A stretch of DNA of 64,000 nucleotides from Crambe crambe. Taxonomy: Eukaryota > Porifera > Demospongiae > Poecilosclerida > Crambeidae. Under the pieces are notes generated by a model that did not search any database, had not been told where the DNA came from, and saw only the letters and a list, made by a program, of their open reading frames with translations. The stretch lies in contig OZ004597.1 in assembly GCA_963924555.1 (NCBI GenBank), positions 2,808,404 to 2,872,403 of the forward strand. The letters run 5' to 3'. Positions 25,701 to 40,700 of this stretch are shown here, in pieces; position 1 is the first letter of the stretch; every line of letters begins with the position of its first letter. The position numbers and the translations under genes are program-made.

Positions 25701-28700
25701 ATATGAAGAAGCCCTAGATACTCTATATTGAAAGCTTCTCTATACATAGCTATTTCCATCATGTACATGATTTACTTGATACCTTCTGGAAGCGTTTGGA
25801 CCACAGAAGTAGTACTTGGTCCCAAGCCATTGGTGAAAGCAGCCACTGAGCAATTATAGAAGTAGAATGGGTGGAGTGAGTTGACCACGTAGACCCTATC
25901 AGTGGGGACAGTGGAGAACGTTCTGAGAAGTCCTGTCTCCAACTCAGTGACATTGATACGATAGGAAGTGATCTGTCCATTCTGCAGCTCAAGCACAGGG
26001 GCCTCCCATGATATCCTGACACTTGTGGAGCTGATGGTAACAGCCGTGACACTCAGAGGTGGTCCAGTTGGTGCTGAGGAGTAATAATATTCAATGTAGG
26101 GTATCTATTATTTGCCCGCTTTGATCAGCTATAGTTTTAACTGCTATACTTCCCCAACTTTTGACTGAATTCCAAAGAGTGTAGGATATTACCTCTATGA
26201 ATTCAGAATTAAGTTAAGAATTGAGTAATTTAGCTACAGCAATTCCTGACTCAAGACGAAAAGTGAAGGAATTTCTCACCATCATCAGGAGTGGTGACAG
26301 AGATGGCAGCACTGAGGGGCCCCACTCCGATAGTCACTGCAGCTACTTCGATGGAGTAGTCGTAAGCTGGATGGAGGTCTGGAAGAGTCAGAGAAGTTGA
26401 GGTGGCATTCAGGGAGAGACTGGTGAGAGTCTGTCTGACCATAACCACCACCAGGTAGCGTTGGATGACTCCATTTTGTTCCTCAGCCAGAGGAGGGTCC
26501 CAGGTTACCTGGATAGTCCTGGAATCCAAGGCAACTGCTCCAGTATTCAGGGGAAGACCATTGGGCACTGCAGAAAGAGTCTAGCTGAAACCATTTCGTG
26601 AAGCTTATAGCTATGCTGGTGTACTTATAGCTCATAGTAACTGCTCTGAAAATGGAATGCACACAATCAAGAGCTTGCATATCCATATGAATATTAGCTA
26701 TTTGGAGGGATTGAAAGTATCAAGCAAATAAAAGTACTGTATTATACTGCTCCAGGCAGTTAGTGAGAACAAAGTGAGCTCCATTAAGGCACTGAGTTAT
26801 TACGAGCTTGTGTTTACCATCAGGTGATGTTGTAATGATGAATGGCTGTCCATAAGGTCCCCTTCCTACCATTGTCTCAGCAGCAATCACACACTCGTAG
26901 TCATAGAATGGATGGAGAGAGCCAATCACCAGTTCAAAGTGGGCTCCTGTCTGACGGTATGTGGTGGTCACATTGGTAACAACCTCCACAAGTATGAGGG
27001 AGTACCCTGTAATTATCCCGTTACGACCATCCGGAGCAGGGTGGTCCCAAGTAACGATAATGGATGTGGAATTCACTGCTCTCCCTGCCTGGTTCAGGGG
27101 TGAGCTGCTAGGAGCTGCATCCAATAGGAAAACGTATTAGCTTTATGTATACATCTTAAGGGTCTATTTGACTGCCAGAAAGGGCAGGAGAGTTCCAGTG
27201 GAGGTATGATAACATGGTCCATGTAGCTATGATGATCTCTTACCATCCTCTGGCATTTTTATGGAGCGAGGCAAGCTAAATGGTCCAATTCCCACTGATG
27301 TCCTAGCAGCCACAATGTAAGAGTAAGTGTAGTCAGGATGCAGGGACCCAACACTCAGTGATGTAGCAGTTCCCACTGCCATATGCTGGAACTGCTCTCC
27401 AGTCTCCAAGACCGAGATGTTCACCATGTACTGTGTGATGATGCCATTTTGGGAGTCAAGTGGAGGAGGTGTCCAGGTAATTGAGAGGGTGCTTGAGTCT
27501 ACTGCTGATTCAGTGATATTTTCAGGTGAAGAAGTTGGAACTGCAGAATGGCATTAGTAAATGTAGTTCAAGTATGATACCTTTCCCTCATTAACTGTGT
27601 TAGGCTTCAACTACGTAGAAAAGGAATTCTCTAACTTTAGCTGTACTTGAAACAATACATGACAATTTCCCTATTAATTACTTGTCTGCAGGATTAGAAT
27701 TCTCCCACTATGCATGTTAATTACTGCCTTACTGCCTTGATGGTCTGATTATTTTATTAACAAAGAAATTTCCTTTGAGATAGCTGGATATAGTGTCAGG
27801 GATCCAAAAAGAAGAAGAAGAAGAAGAAGAAAGCTAAAAAATGATAAGCTACAGTAGCTAGCTATCACTAGTGTGGTTCATACCATCTTGAGGAGTTGTG
27901 ACCCTATGGTCCATAGAGGATGGTCCCACCTCCACAGTCACTGCAAACACATTGAACTGGTAGGTATAGTAAGGGTGCAGATCTCCAATTGAGAATGTAG
28001 TACGGGACTGGGCCTGATAAGTGAAGTTGGTTCCAGTATTGATCTCAAGAGCAGTGATGATGTAGTGCCTGATGACTCCATTCTGCAGTGTGTTTTGTGG
28101 GGGACCCCATGTCAAAGTCAAAGAGGTGGACATGACATCAGATGACACCACATTTATTGGGGCACCTTCAGGAGCTGAATAGAGTAAATACAGGAGATGA
28201 TGGTAGATTTTTGAAATTTGAAAATTGTACTGAAGTGCCCAAAATTCAAGTTTGGGGGTGGGGGGGGGGGGGTGGGAGGGTGGATCTTTCAACAGGTACT
28301 GAGAGAATAAAAGCCTACTTGTGTTCACTTTCCACACTCTCCTTATATTTAATCAAGGACCAAGAAAGACACAGCAGTGATTACAGGTGAACAGGTTGTG
28401 TACAGTCTTACCATCCTCTGGGGTAGTTACAGTGATAGTAACTGTAGAGGGGCCAGAGCCTACATAAGTGGAGGCAGAAACAGTGAGCATGTAGGATGTG
28501 AAAGGTCGCAGTCTCCCCAAGGTCAACATCTCATCTGGAGTGACAAGTGTAGAAGAATTTCCCTCAGACACCAGAGTGACTGTGTAGCTTATGATAATGC
28601 CATTGCGCTCATGAATTAGAGGAGCTTCCCATGTGAGTATCATGGATGTTGATGAGTCAGCAGTTGCAACAAAATTCAGAGGAGGACCAGTGGGTACTAA

Positions 28701-31700
28701 ATGAGGGAAAGAAGTTTATATCCACATAGCTAATAAGGCATGACTGTAGCTATATAAATAGTAGCTAATTGTTGGCTGCCAAGTAATTATAACTAGCTAG
28801 CTGAAATAATGTATGGGCATTTGAATAAGACTAACAAAAAAAAGTACATGATTAGGCCAGCTCCATAGAAAATAGCTGATTATCTGCACATGATATGATT
28901 GTAGACTCATTGAGATTATATTCTCTTTCCTTTGTGCCCTTACACAGATTATGATATGCTACATACCGTCTTCAGCAGTGGTGAAGGTGATAGGAGTGGA
29001 GAAGACTCCAGCCTCCACTGTAACTGCAGCCACCACACAGGTGTAGTTATAGAAAGGATGAAGAGACTCCACTCTCTGGCTGTTGGTGTTGGAGGTCAGC
29101 TGGATCACTCTCCCAGTGTTCTCCTCCGTGATGTTGATGGCGTAGTTCTGGATGATTCCATTGTGGTCTACTGCAGGAGGAGCATTCCAAGAAACAAGGA
29201 AGCTTGACGAGGTCACGGAAGATATGACAACATCATCAGGAGGAGAGGCTGGACCTAGAGTATAGCATTTCCAGACGGTGAAGTAAGTGTAGCTATACAG
29301 TTTACATGCAGTCGATGAATAACTAACCTGCTTGGGGCATTCGAATGACACTTGCCACTGAAAATGGTCCCTGTCCTATTGTTTCAGCTGCAGCAAAGTA
29401 ACTATATCGATAAAACGGGTGGCGTCCTGGAATGTTGATGCTTTCGTTAGTGGTAAAGAACTGGAGGGCAATTCTGGTCTCCAGTTCGGTGATGTTGATT
29501 GTGTATCTCTGAATCAGGCCATTTCTACGAGCAGGTAGTGGAGGAGACCATGAAATGCTGAGAGTGGTTGGATCTGTGGCCACTGCTCGTACATTTAGTG
29601 GAGGGCCAGTTGGAACTGAAATGTATTTACATAGAGTTTATGAACTCGACAGTTCTTTCCCCTAAGATGTAATTCAATGGATGCTAGCTATCACAAGACT
29701 TACCATCCTGTGGTGTGTTTATCTGTATGATGGCATTAGGAGGACCAAGTCCCACAGTCTCAGCCTGTATGGTGCAGTTGTACATGGTATATGGCCTCAG
29801 GCCAGAAATGCTGATGGACCGTTGGGTCGAGGAGATGTTGCGTTTGACAGTCCCAGCCAGAGACTGCAGAGAGATCAGGTAATGGCGGACAATGCCATTT
29901 TGCTGATTTCTGATTGGAGGACCCCAAGACATGCTGACAGAGCGAGCACTGGTGGGGAAAGCCCTCACGCCAGTGGACGGTCCAGAGGGAGCTAAAAATA
30001 GTAAGGATGGACAACATAGAAATAACTGTTTAGGTAGCTAATATTCCTGTTTAGAAATTTGGACCACTGATCAATCTCTTGGAATAACCTCCTGGAGAGG
30101 TTGAGGTGTGTAAAATGGCATAGAGAACATCTTGGGAGAGCTATAAACTATAGCTTCTTAATCCCTCCATGCTGATAATTATCATGTTCGTATAAGTCAT
30201 GGATAATTAATTACTATAGTACCATCTTCTTCAGTTCTGATGGAGATGACAGTAGTGTTGGGGCCTCCTTCCACTGTGTAAGCCAGAATGGTGCAGTGGT
30301 AAATATAGAAGGGATGAAGAGAACCTACAACTATCTCAGTCACTGTTGGCATGGTGGTCAGCCGTCGGAGAATACCAGTTTCTCCCTCCATGACATTAAT
30401 CCTGTACTCCCGGATGATTCCATTGACATCTTGTTGTAGGGGAGGGCTCCAGTCCAAGAAGATGTGTGTGGAATTTAGAGAGTATCCCGTAGAGTTAAGT
30501 GGGTGGCTTCCAGGGGCTGCATGGCAAAGACAAACAGTACTTTGGGATAACAGATACATCTACATAGCTACAAAATCTCTCAGTGAGGACAATTCCAGTC
30601 CTGAGAGAAGTGTACTAATTGTTGGGGTGAATTGATATCCTTGGAATGGGACACAGATAAATGTTGCCCTGTCCACCACATCGAGGGAATCATAAGTGGT
30701 GTTCTACTGGTCTCGTAGTGACACATACCATCTTCAAGTGTCTGGACACTTATCACACCAGAGAAAGGTCCAACACCCACTGCAGTCCTTGCAGATATGG
30801 TAGATATGTACACTGTGAATGGCTTAAGGGTAGAAAGAGTGAAGTTCGACACCAAAACAGTAGTGAACTGCAGCACTGTTCCATTGTCCAAGTTTGTGAC
30901 GTTGATGACGTATCCTGTGATGTCTCCATTCCTGTCTTCTGGTAGAGGAAGATTCCAGTTCAGTAAGATGCTTGTTGGACTCAAGGCTGTAGCAGTTATG
31001 CTTGTAGGAGGTCCCCTGGGAGCTGAAATAGAGAAGGGGTTATTATTATGAATTACCTGATGAAGATGATCAGGTGATCTATATGTACACAAAATGTATA
31101 TTGCGTATTGCAAGTGAGAGTGAGCTATTTTAATAGAAAGTGGATACTTAATAAAAAGTTGCAGCGGGTCAATTTTTTGTGGTTTTGCAAAAATTGAATC
31201 TCTTGTTATCAAATCCATAATAATTTCACCCTGCAAAAATTTCTCATTATATCGTATTGGGCACAGAGATGATTAATTTCAAGGGATATCATTCTAAAGT
31301 TAGCTACCATCTTCAGGTGTTGTGACATTGGAAGTGATGCTATAAGGTCCTTCTCCCACAGTGAAGGCAGTCACAATCCAATTGTAGGTGTAATCAGGAT
31401 GGAGGTTGCTAACAACCAGAGTCGTGGTTGTAGACACTTCCTGAAGCACCAGGCCAGTTTCCACTTCAGTGATGTTCAGTCTGTATTCCCTGATGATCCC
31501 ATTATGGCGGCCAGACGGCTGATTCCAGCTGAGAGAGATGGTATTAGGGTCCAGAGCAGACCCAGTGAGGTTAGATGGAGACATGTTTGGACCTAAATGT
31601 AATGAAGGGAGGTGAGGGAGAGAAGGAGGGAGTAAGTTGAGCAAGGAAGGGAGAGAGAGAGGGAGTAGGGAGTAGTAAGTGAGTTGGTGAATGAAGGGAG

Positions 31701-34700
31701 GGAGAGTTCCTTACTGTCCTCTGGAGTATTGACTGTAAGGGTAGGGCTAAAGGGTCCTCTGTTCACTGATGTGGATGCAGTGATGGAGCAAAAGTAAGTG
31801 GTGAAAGGAAAGAGGGAGTTGATGGTGGCCGATGTCTGTGAGCTAGGCACAATTCTCTGTGTGATTTGACCACTTCTAGCCTCTGTAATGTTCATGGTGT
31901 AGCTGATAATAACTCCATTCTGCTCTTCCACCAGAGGGGCACTCCATCGGAAAGTCACAGAATGAGAAGAATCCACACTCTCCATGAACATCTGAGGATA
32001 TCCACTTGGTACTGCGAACATTGAGGGAAATCACTCACATGATGTTATTATTGTTTGCTTTTCTTTTTTTATTTGTTTGTTAGTTAGTTAGTTAGTTAGT
32101 TTGTTTGTTTGTTTTCCCCTGACAAACAGAATAGCTACATTGTTTGGTACACTGCTCAGGGCACTGTCAAGGGGTATTATCAATAAGGGAATATGCCACT
32201 CAGGGGGTCATACAGTGGCTACTATACAATTTATAGCTTTTTCCTTACTATCTTCTGGTGTCTGAATCACTTCTGGATCTGACAGCGGTCCTACAGCAAC
32301 GGTGTAAGCACTGACTCTGCATTCATACATGTAGTAGGGGTGAAGTCCCTGCACCACAAAGGATGTAGTGAAAGATGTGTAGAATGACAGCCTGCCCGTG
32401 TCCACTTCTGTAACATTGATCCTGTACTCTGTAATGATGCCATTCTGGGCAGCTGCTGGGGGTGGAGTCCAGGAGAGTTTGATGAAAGTGGAGCTGACAG
32501 AAGTGATATTGAGATTCTCAGGTGGGCTAGAAGGTGCTATAAACATAGCACAAGAATACATTTGAAATTGAGAAACCTGAAGGTTCATGCCGCCCCCCCT
32601 CCCCCTGAAACCTGCACCCTCATAAACATTACAAACCAGTTGTACCCCTCTACTACCCTCAAATTCAGCTGCTTTAACAATGATGAAGCTAGGCAGTCCC
32701 CCTACCTGTTTCAGCAGTGAGGAAGCTCATTGGAATGCTGTAAGGGCCCACACCAACATTTGTCATAGCAGCCACACGACACGTATAAGAAGTGAATGGC
32801 AAGAGATTATTCAAGTACAAGTTAGCAGCAGTTGATGTCATCTGAAAGTTTTGCCCGGTACTCACTTGAGTCACATTAACCACATAACCCGTTATGATTC
32901 CATTTTGATCACTAATGTCAGGAGCCTCCCACATGATCAACACTTCTTCTGAGGATATCACTGTGATGTTAACACCCTGAGCAGGTCCACTGGGTGCTGG
33001 ATTAAGAGTATCAAGAAATCATTATTGTTCGTTTATTTGTTTGTTTGTCTGTCTGTCTGTCTGTCTTTTCTGTCTGTCTGTCTCTCTGTCTCTCTGTGTC
33101 TATAGAATTATTTATCTATTATTTTAGCAGAAGAAATTTTGTGGATAAAAAAACTCCATGGCCTATTACCACGAAAAGATATGTGGTAACTAGCTATGTA
33201 GTTCCTCACCATCTTGGTCTGTTCTTATAGTAATTGGACTTGTAGCTGGTCCAAGAGCAACAGTGACAGCAGAGACAGTGATCATGTAAGTGTAATATGG
33301 ATGGAGAGCAAAGAGAGTGAAGTTGGTATTCAGGGAGACATGGCCATACATGTTCCCAGTGTCCACTTCAGTGGCATTGACGAGGTAGCGCTGGATCATC
33401 CCGTTTCTCTCAGCAAGTAAAGGTGGAGTCCAGGAGAGAGAAATGCTGTCAGAGTTACGAGCAAATCCACTGAGACCAAGTGGTGGAGCAGTTGGAGCTA
33501 TATAAAAAGTGTTAATACTAGAACATGGCCGGAGGCATTGCTATGGCTGGTACGGCCATGGCCGTACCACCATTCAGAGTTTTTTTTAATTTTGTTGTGT
33601 GTGTGTACACGTGTGTGTATGCAATTTGAATAATAACAATGACTTATAAGTTAGTACATGGCATTGCCTAGATCATACCAGATTGAAATCGAATCAATAA
33701 CAGGAGGGCTTCCCCCCCCCCCCCCCCCCCCCAGATGGTAGCTATGCATGGCCGTACCACTACAAATGAGCTGGCTCCGGCTCTGTAGAACTGCAGTAGA
33801 TTTATGCATTGGAGCTACATGCATGTCATTGAGCTAGTGATCAAATGGGTTAGACAAAATGTATTGTGGATAGGTAAGCACTGAAATATGCACACTGGAT
33901 AGATTTTGCGATTCCCTTGCAGCTAGTTTGCTGACTTACCTTCTTGAGCCAGTTGTATGGTGATGGGAAGAGTGTAGGGCCCAATACCAATGGTATAAGC
34001 AGCCACTGTGCATCGGTAGAGGTAGTAAGGATGGAGGTTGTTGAAAGTGATCTGCATGGTGGTGGAGGTCCTGGGAGCAAAGACAGTGTTGGTGTCCAGT
34101 TCAGTCACACGGACCATGTAGTACTGAATGGGTCCATTAGTGTCCTCAAAGGGTGGGGGGTTCCAAGTGATTGTGATGGAAGTGGAGGTCCTGTTTGCCA
34201 ACAGCTGCTCTGGTGCAGCAGTAGGGGCTGAAAAATAGAGAATATAGCTACAGTTATATTAGTAGCCAGCTGTACATTCCTTCTTGGTTGTTGACAGCTG
34301 CTTTGTGGGGGCTAAATACTAGACCATTTTCATTCTGCGATTTTATCAGTCTTTAGGTCTTTAGTTTTTCACTTGGCTATCTCATTAATTCCTCCTGATG
34401 AAAGAAGGAATTTAGTCAAGGATAGCAGTTGGAGAATGAGTGCAAAATGTATTGGCTATGTCTGTATAGACTTACGCTCTGGATCAGTCAGTACAGAGTG
34501 TGTGCTACTGAAAGGCCCCCTTCCTACGGTGGTAGCAGACACATTAAAGTCGTAGAAATAGTAAGGATGGAGAGAGCCAATGTGAAGATCTGCATCAATG
34601 GCAAAGAAAGTCCACTGTCTCCCTGTGTATCTCTCTATTGCTTCCACGGTGTAGTAGCGAATGGCGCCATTGACTTCCAGTGGTGGTGGAGGGGACCAGC

Positions 34701-37700
34701 GCAACATGATCAGGGACGAGCTAAGTGCAGTACCATTCACATTCTGAGGGGGAGCAGTTGGAACTACACAAAAGAATCAATGACCACAAAACTAAACCCT
34801 AAAATTCAAATCCAAAATTCATTGTGACCAATCAAATATTTGGTCAGATTTTCTTTCTAACTGTAGCATTTCAAATGGCTGACTGCTGCTGCCTAATGAA
34901 TGTTTAGTGTAGTGTGTACCACCTCTTTCAGATTGATAGTAATGGAGTCACATAGCTAAACACCGTTTCATTTACCGTCTTCAAATGTAGTGAACTGCAC
35001 AGACGTGCTGAGAGGTCCTGGACCACCAATTGTGGCTGCAGCAACTTGACAACCATACCTAGCATACTCCTCCAATCCTGTGAGCCTGAAAGAGGTCTGA
35101 GTAGTGTTGTAGACACGATCGGGCATCCCAAACATCAGATCAGTGAGCACCACCATGTAGTAGATGATGATGCCATTCTGGAGAGCAGGATCTGGAGAGA
35201 CCCAGCTGATGTTGGCTGTGGTTGTGCCAGATACACTTGTGCCCACAGATCTTGGAGTCCCATATGGACCTATGGACAGGGAGAGAGAGAAACGGTGTAT
35301 GGTTCAATGAAAGCTATAACATCTGAAATTAGATGAATCTCAGAAGTTGAATGCACAGTAGCTAAGTACATTAGTGGTCAGTGTGGTGAGACCTTTTGTA
35401 CTATGTAGCTACTGTTGTACTTGTGTGTGTAATCATGTAGTTAGCTATTAGTAACTAATGTGACGGTCATGTTGTGTCATGTTGTATCACATACCCAGGA
35501 CTTGAATTGTATACCATTGTGCTCTCTCTATTATATCTACTGAGTAATTACCTAATATTACAGTCAGAAAGGGCTTCGTAAGAGCAAATCACATTTATAT
35601 GCCATTGCATTGCTTGTTAATTTTGGGTGTGTGTTGTGGATATGGCTACCAAATAGGGGGTGCAGTTATCACACCCACTCAAAAGAACTACCCATGAAAA
35701 ATTCCTACATATATTATGACAAATTATTTTCATGATTGAGTTTCTAACTGGAAACTCACTGGCTTGATGAGTTCTTGTGCTCACTGTATCAGACGGTCCT
35801 GTCCCTATTCTGGTAGATGCAGCAATGGTGAAGTTGTAGACGGTGTATGGAATCAAGTCAACCACAGTATAACTGGTTCCAAGTGTGGCATTTGCAATAA
35901 GAAAGGTCACATTGCCACCGATCAGGGCCTCCTCCACTGATACGGTATAAGACAAGATGATGCCATAAGGAACTAGTGGAGGGGACCAGCTGAGGTAGAC
36001 TGCAGTGGCATTCACTGAAGATGCTTGAATGTTCATTGGGGGATCGTTAGGAACTGCATAATAATATTATGGTAATATTTGGAAACTTGCACTCACCTTC
36101 CCCCCTTTAAACTCGAGATGCTTGCTTACTATATTCATCAGTCTTTTCAAAAACAGTCACACTGAAATTTCCCTCTCCAACTGAATTATTCGCTGACACA
36201 TAGCAACTGTAATCCGTAAAAGGAGTGAGTCCGGTAATGGTGGCATTTAGTTCATACCCCTGCACAGTGCTGGTGTAAGTCAACTCAGAAGGGGTCATGG
36301 GCAAGAACATGCCGTCACCACTGCCAAGACTGATAGCCTCTTGGCAGTAGACATTGTAGCGGGTGATGATTCCATTTGGCACTGAGGGAGGCATCCAGGT
36401 GACAAACAGGGAGTAAGGTGATCCAGCCACAGCCGAGGCTACAGGGCTTGTGGGAGCTGATGAAGCTAGTGAAATTAAATTATGATCTTAACAGCTACAG
36501 TGAAGTAGGTAGGTATATAACTACCTAATTCTAAGGAACCGCTAAAATTAATTTCATATTTTTATGAGACTGCACATGTAGACTTTTAATGAAGTATTTT
36601 CAGTCCACTATGTCATATGGGTAGCTGATTCGATTAAAAACTTACTATCTTCAGGAGTGATCTCAGATATTGTATCAAAAGGTCCATACCCTACTGAAGT
36701 ACGAGCAGAAAGTGTGAAATTGTAGGGGGTGAATGGTCTGAGAGAGAGCACAGTGGCATAGGAAGCTAGCACAACAGATGACTGTAGAACGAGACCAGTG
36801 TTCAGTTCGGTCACTGTGAGGTTGTAAGCAAGGATGGGTCCATTCCTGAACTGAGGGAGTGGAGGATCCCATGCGACATACATGCTACTTGATGAAAGGG
36901 CAGTAACAGTGATGTTCTCTGGAGGACTGGATGGAGCTGTGTGTATTTAATAACATGTGACAGTCCCAAATATTATCCAAATATGCTACCATGAAATTGT
37001 TCCATCTATTGTACATAATTATGTCCATACTGAAAATTCATGCATGAGCAAAAATGATTTTCTTTTCCTACTCTATGGTTCTATGATAGCTATATATGGC
37101 TATATTTCATGACACATGACTGTACCTGCCATTCTAACTTGCACAGCGAATATCACAGAGAATGGTCCAGCTGCTATGGTGTATGCAGCCACTCTGCACT
37201 CGTACACATAGTCAGGGTGCAGGGCTGTCAGAGTGATGGAGGTGTTGGTGGTGTTGAGTTCAAAGGTGAAGCCAGTCTCTCTCTCTGTCACATTGACCAC
37301 GTAAGCACTCAGGATGCCATTGAAGGAGATGGTAGGAGGAGCATCCCACTCAAGACTTATCCTTGAGTGGTCAATGGCAAACCCTCTGAGGTTAGTTGGA
37401 GCAAGACTTGGAGCTATTTCAGAAAGAGTTGCAATGTAATTGTTACAATAAGTAAGCATATCAAGATACGGGGAAAACCCTTTAATTCTGGAAATAAGTT
37501 TGATGATAGCTTGATTATTCTTTGAAAGAGCAAATTTAGTTGCATCAAACATCAACATTGAAATGAGGTTGACCAGTTGTTCATTTAGTACATATGAACC
37601 CTGATATTCTATTGCATCATAAAACTAGCATATAATAATACTGACCAGCTTGAGGCAGTCTTATGACTAAGGGATCACTGATCGGTCCCACACCAACAGT

Positions 37701-40700
37701 GAATGCAGCCACACTGCAGTTGTAGACAAAGAAAGGCTGGAGGTCATAAATGGTGATCCTGGTTGTGTTTGATGTTTCCTCCCATGAGGTGTTGTTAGTG
37801 ACGTCTGTGATGTAGATGATGTAGTAACGAATGACACCATTCTGCAAGTCAAAACGAGGGGGGTTCCAGGAGAGGGAGAGGGAGTTGGTAATGGTGCGTG
37901 GGGCCGTCAAGTTAGATGGAGCTCCAGTGGGAACTGTGAAGGTGAGATTAAAAACATTATTGTCAAACCCATGCATGATCCCATGACTCCACTATAGAAT
38001 GCTCTTATTCGTGGACCATCAAAGCAATGTACTAATGCAATGCTGCACCAGATGGGGCATTACTGCAGTAATCATGTGATCATAGCTAATTACATATGTC
38101 CAGATCATAGGTCTCTTCCCTTGGGGAGGCCCAAATCAGATTGAGCAGATGATTCACTCACGAGTTTCTCCTGAATTGACGTAAAAGAATGCTGTGAAGG
38201 GCCCAATACCAATTGTGAAAGCAGCCACTCTGCAACGGTATGTGTAGAAGGGGTGGAAGGGACCGATGTTGATGTTAGTCCGGATGGCATGGAATGTGTA
38301 GGTGGTATTGGTGACGACCTCTGTGACCTCGACAAGGTAGAAGGCTATAATGCCATTCACGTGCTCAGGAGGTAGCGGAGACCACATGAGTCTGATCAGA
38401 GAAGGGCTACCTACTACTGGGTAGCCTGAAGGCATTACTGGTGCTGCAGTTGGAACTGTATAATAGAGAAGATGAACTCAACACTCAAGGAGGGGGGGCT
38501 AAATTTGACCAAAGTATGAAGTGTTTTACTCCATGGGAATAGCTAGCTAATAATAAGACTATAGCTATAAGCTACACTCACTATCTTGCAAGGTATTAAC
38601 TGTGAGAGCAAGTGACAAAGGACCTGAACCGACTGTGACTGCTTGTATCCTGATAGAGTAAGTGTAGTATGGATGCAAGTTGCCCATTGCAAAACTGGTT
38701 TGATCGGACAGTGTCTGATAAGTGAGTGTATTCCCTGTATCATTCTCATAAGCTTCGATGGTGTAGTATCGAATGACACCATTTTGTCTGTCATGACGGG
38801 GAGCCACCCATGAGAGATCCACTGACCTGGACATCACATTCCTTCTTGAAAGCATCACTGGTGGTGCCTCGGGGGCATCCTCAGGGGTGGTTAGTGTGAC
38901 ATTGGTGCCAAATGGTCCCTGACCCACTGAAGTGTGGGCAGCTATGATGCAGGTGTAAGCCACATACGGTCTGAGAGAGGCGAGGGAGTATGTGGTAACA
39001 CCGGATCCAACTTGGAAGCTGTGGCTGCCCAGGCTTGAGGTGACGTTAATGGTGTAGTCTATTATGATGCCATTAATATCCTGTGGGAGGGGAGGGGCCC
39101 AGCTGAGGATGAGGGATCTGGAGTTATTAGCCATCAGAGTGAAATTCTTTGGAGGGCCAGTCGGGGCTGCAAGGGAAAGAAGAGTTACACTTTCAATGTG
39201 ATACTTTGGGGCCAAGAGAGAGTGTCCTGATTAGAGGGACATCCTCATTTCAGAGATGAACTAATGATAGCTAGACAACAGCACTTTATTTTTATTTTTG
39301 GTAAACATTTTGATGATCCACATCAGGGTGCAAGTCAACTAGCTATTTAGCTAATTACATGAAAGGGCTAAACTATACCATCTTCAGGAGTCAAAATCTG
39401 CTGCACAATAGTGGGTGGTCCGATTCCCACTGTTCCAGCCCTAACAGTGCAGCTGTATGTCGTGTAAGGTCTGAGATTTGAAATGGTGATGGAGAACTGC
39501 GAGGAGGAGATGTTGCGGGTTTCAGGGGGGAGGACAGAGGTCAGTGTAACCAGGTAGTAGCGGAGAATGCCATTCTGTTCATCTGCTTGTGGTGCCCCCC
39601 ATGATAATGTTATGGTTCGAGAGTCAATGGGGTTGGTAATGAAGCTGGTAGGTGGACCTGAAGGAACTGCAGAAATGCACACATAACAACAGTATGGGCT
39701 ACTCCTGCTAATTTCATCTTACATTCCACCAAAATATTAAGTGTGAACCCTCAGCCACATATCGAATTTGCACTGATTTCAAACACCTACTACTATTGAC
39801 CTGAGGACATTGACCTGCCAGCGTGTCTCCAATGACAGACAGCACTATCAAACAGCTGAGGGAGCTTAAAGAAGACCCAAAGAACATTCCAAAATCTTTA
39901 CAGAGGATGCACAACTTGGAGCAAAAAGATTGTAGCTAGTAACATCTGAAGAAAAGGATAGTTTTCTTCATAAAGTATATTATTCAGAGTGTCATACGTA
40001 GATCACATCCATGGAAGGATGGAAGCATCTGATCTAGTCTCGGCCATATCAATATTCAATCCCATAAAACTGAAGAAGAGCTCTCAAGTTATGGTGAGTG
40101 GAGAAGAAGGTGTATCAATACCAGACATTGACAGTGAAGAAACCAAGTCAGAATGGAAGTTATTCAGGAGAGTAATTTAAGAATGGTTCTTTACAACGTG
40201 ATCTGGCAGTGGCATTTCCAAATTTGGCAAGATTAGTAGCTATTTTGGATGTAGCTAGCTATTACTAGTAACTACTGCATAGAGTGAACTTTCAGTAGAC
40301 TTCATAGGAGGATACCCTTGACCATCTTGCATATATTTATTGAGGCTCCTGATACTCTTTCTATGAACATGTTACAAGCAGTAGTGGATGACTACTCTAA
40401 AAATTGGCATTCATAAAAATAATTAAGTTCTGCACTCCATGTGGGAAGAGGCACATTCCCCTTGTGCTGCTATGGCTGATTCACCAGGAAAGGTATAGCA
40501 TACTGTACTTCTACCCCAAATTAGAATTTCTAGATAGAACACTGATTGTAATGACATCAGACCAACAGGAAAAGAAGTTAGAATTTCTAGATAGAACACT
40601 GCCAGATTGTAATAATGTTGGACCAACAGGAAAAGGGTCAGCCAAACTACAGTTTTAGCCTGGACATTAATTTTGTCCTGTCAGAGCATATGATACTTAT

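Noticed and set aside
29681..29995. 104-residue plus-strand frame opposite an FN3 exon
   Set aside because: It is the antisense shadow of the gene B exon 29704-29991. Similar shadows occur opposite most FN3 exons because of shared codon bias.
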